A stretch of 64,000 nucleotides of DNA from Branchipolynoe longqiensis (lineage: Eukaryota > Annelida > Polychaeta > Phyllodocida > Polynoidae). This document shows positions 63,779 to 64,000 of this stretch, piece by piece. Positions within the stretch are counted from its first letter, which is position 1. Every line of letters starts with the position of its first letter. The stretch is from positions 121,372,593-121,436,592 of the forward strand of contig CM059187.1 of NCBI GenBank assembly GCA_030323885.1, written 5' to 3'. The notes beneath the pieces were generated by a model. It made no database searches and had not been told where the DNA came from. It saw only the letters and a program-made list of their open reading frames with translations. The position numbers and the translations under genes are program-made.

Positions 63779-64000
63779 GGTGTTATATTGCTGTCTGAAG
63801 CCTCCACACAGTCCCTGAAGTTTAAGATGAATGGCCACACCCCAATCGCAATCATTATCGTCAGCATAATTCACACCTTTACATCTTTAGCACCACTTTT
63901 CTTTTCTTTAATTGTTTTATATTTTGCAGTCAGATTATTTTTAATGTTTTTTTCTATTTTATTTCTGTTTGCACCGCATCTATACAGATATTTCGGAGGA

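Overview
The window is animal nuclear DNA. One large split gene on the + strand runs through it: 18 coding exons with GT..AG introns join into a single open frame encoding most of focal adhesion kinase (FAK/PTK2). Everything else is intronic or flanking repeat DNA: tRNA-derived SINEs, non-LTR retrotransposon pieces, several MITE families, a tyrosine-recombinase-type (Ngaro/PAT-like) retroelement, a large non-coding LTR element, palindromes, and minisatellites in most introns. The single FAK gene, with introns full of minisatellites and TIR elements, suggests a marine invertebrate. A cephalochordate is one candidate (from memory, amphioxus introns are known for minisatellites), but I cannot prove the species.

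Layout. 1-13.3 kb: repeats only (74/92-bp tandem array, LINE fragments, a triplicated 180-bp block, SINEs, CCTA-type arrays). 13.3-26.5 kb: seven exons encoding the FERM domain from mid F1 through F3. 33.1-36.1 kb: three short exons for the FERM-kinase linker, including the SDYAEI autophosphorylation site (Y397 in human FAK). 37.3-50.2 kb: seven exons for a complete tyrosine kinase domain with all catalytic motifs. 51.3-52.0 kb: one large exon for the proline-rich linker, ending in a Gln/Glu-rich helix. The N-terminal start and the C-terminal focal-adhesion-targeting (FAT) domain are not seen and presumably lie outside the window. 52.0-64.0 kb: intron or downstream DNA, dominated by a 7.8-kb LTR element on the minus strand (54761-62577) with matching 700-bp LTRs, PBS, PPT and TATA target duplication but no recognisable gag or pol.

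The points most worth a second look are these. (1) Minisatellites grown from FAK 5' splice sites, above all the array at 37985-38885, which repeats a GCAT|GTAAGT donor-like sequence next to the real donor. (2) A short retroelement at 44558-47418 with the A1-ORF-B1-A2-B2 split direct repeats of Ngaro/PAT elements, carrying only a Gag-like ORF, nested in a 38-bp-TIR DNA transposon that itself sits in one of those splice-site minisatellites. (3) Very long near-perfect palindromes at 31255-31805 and 35648-35905.
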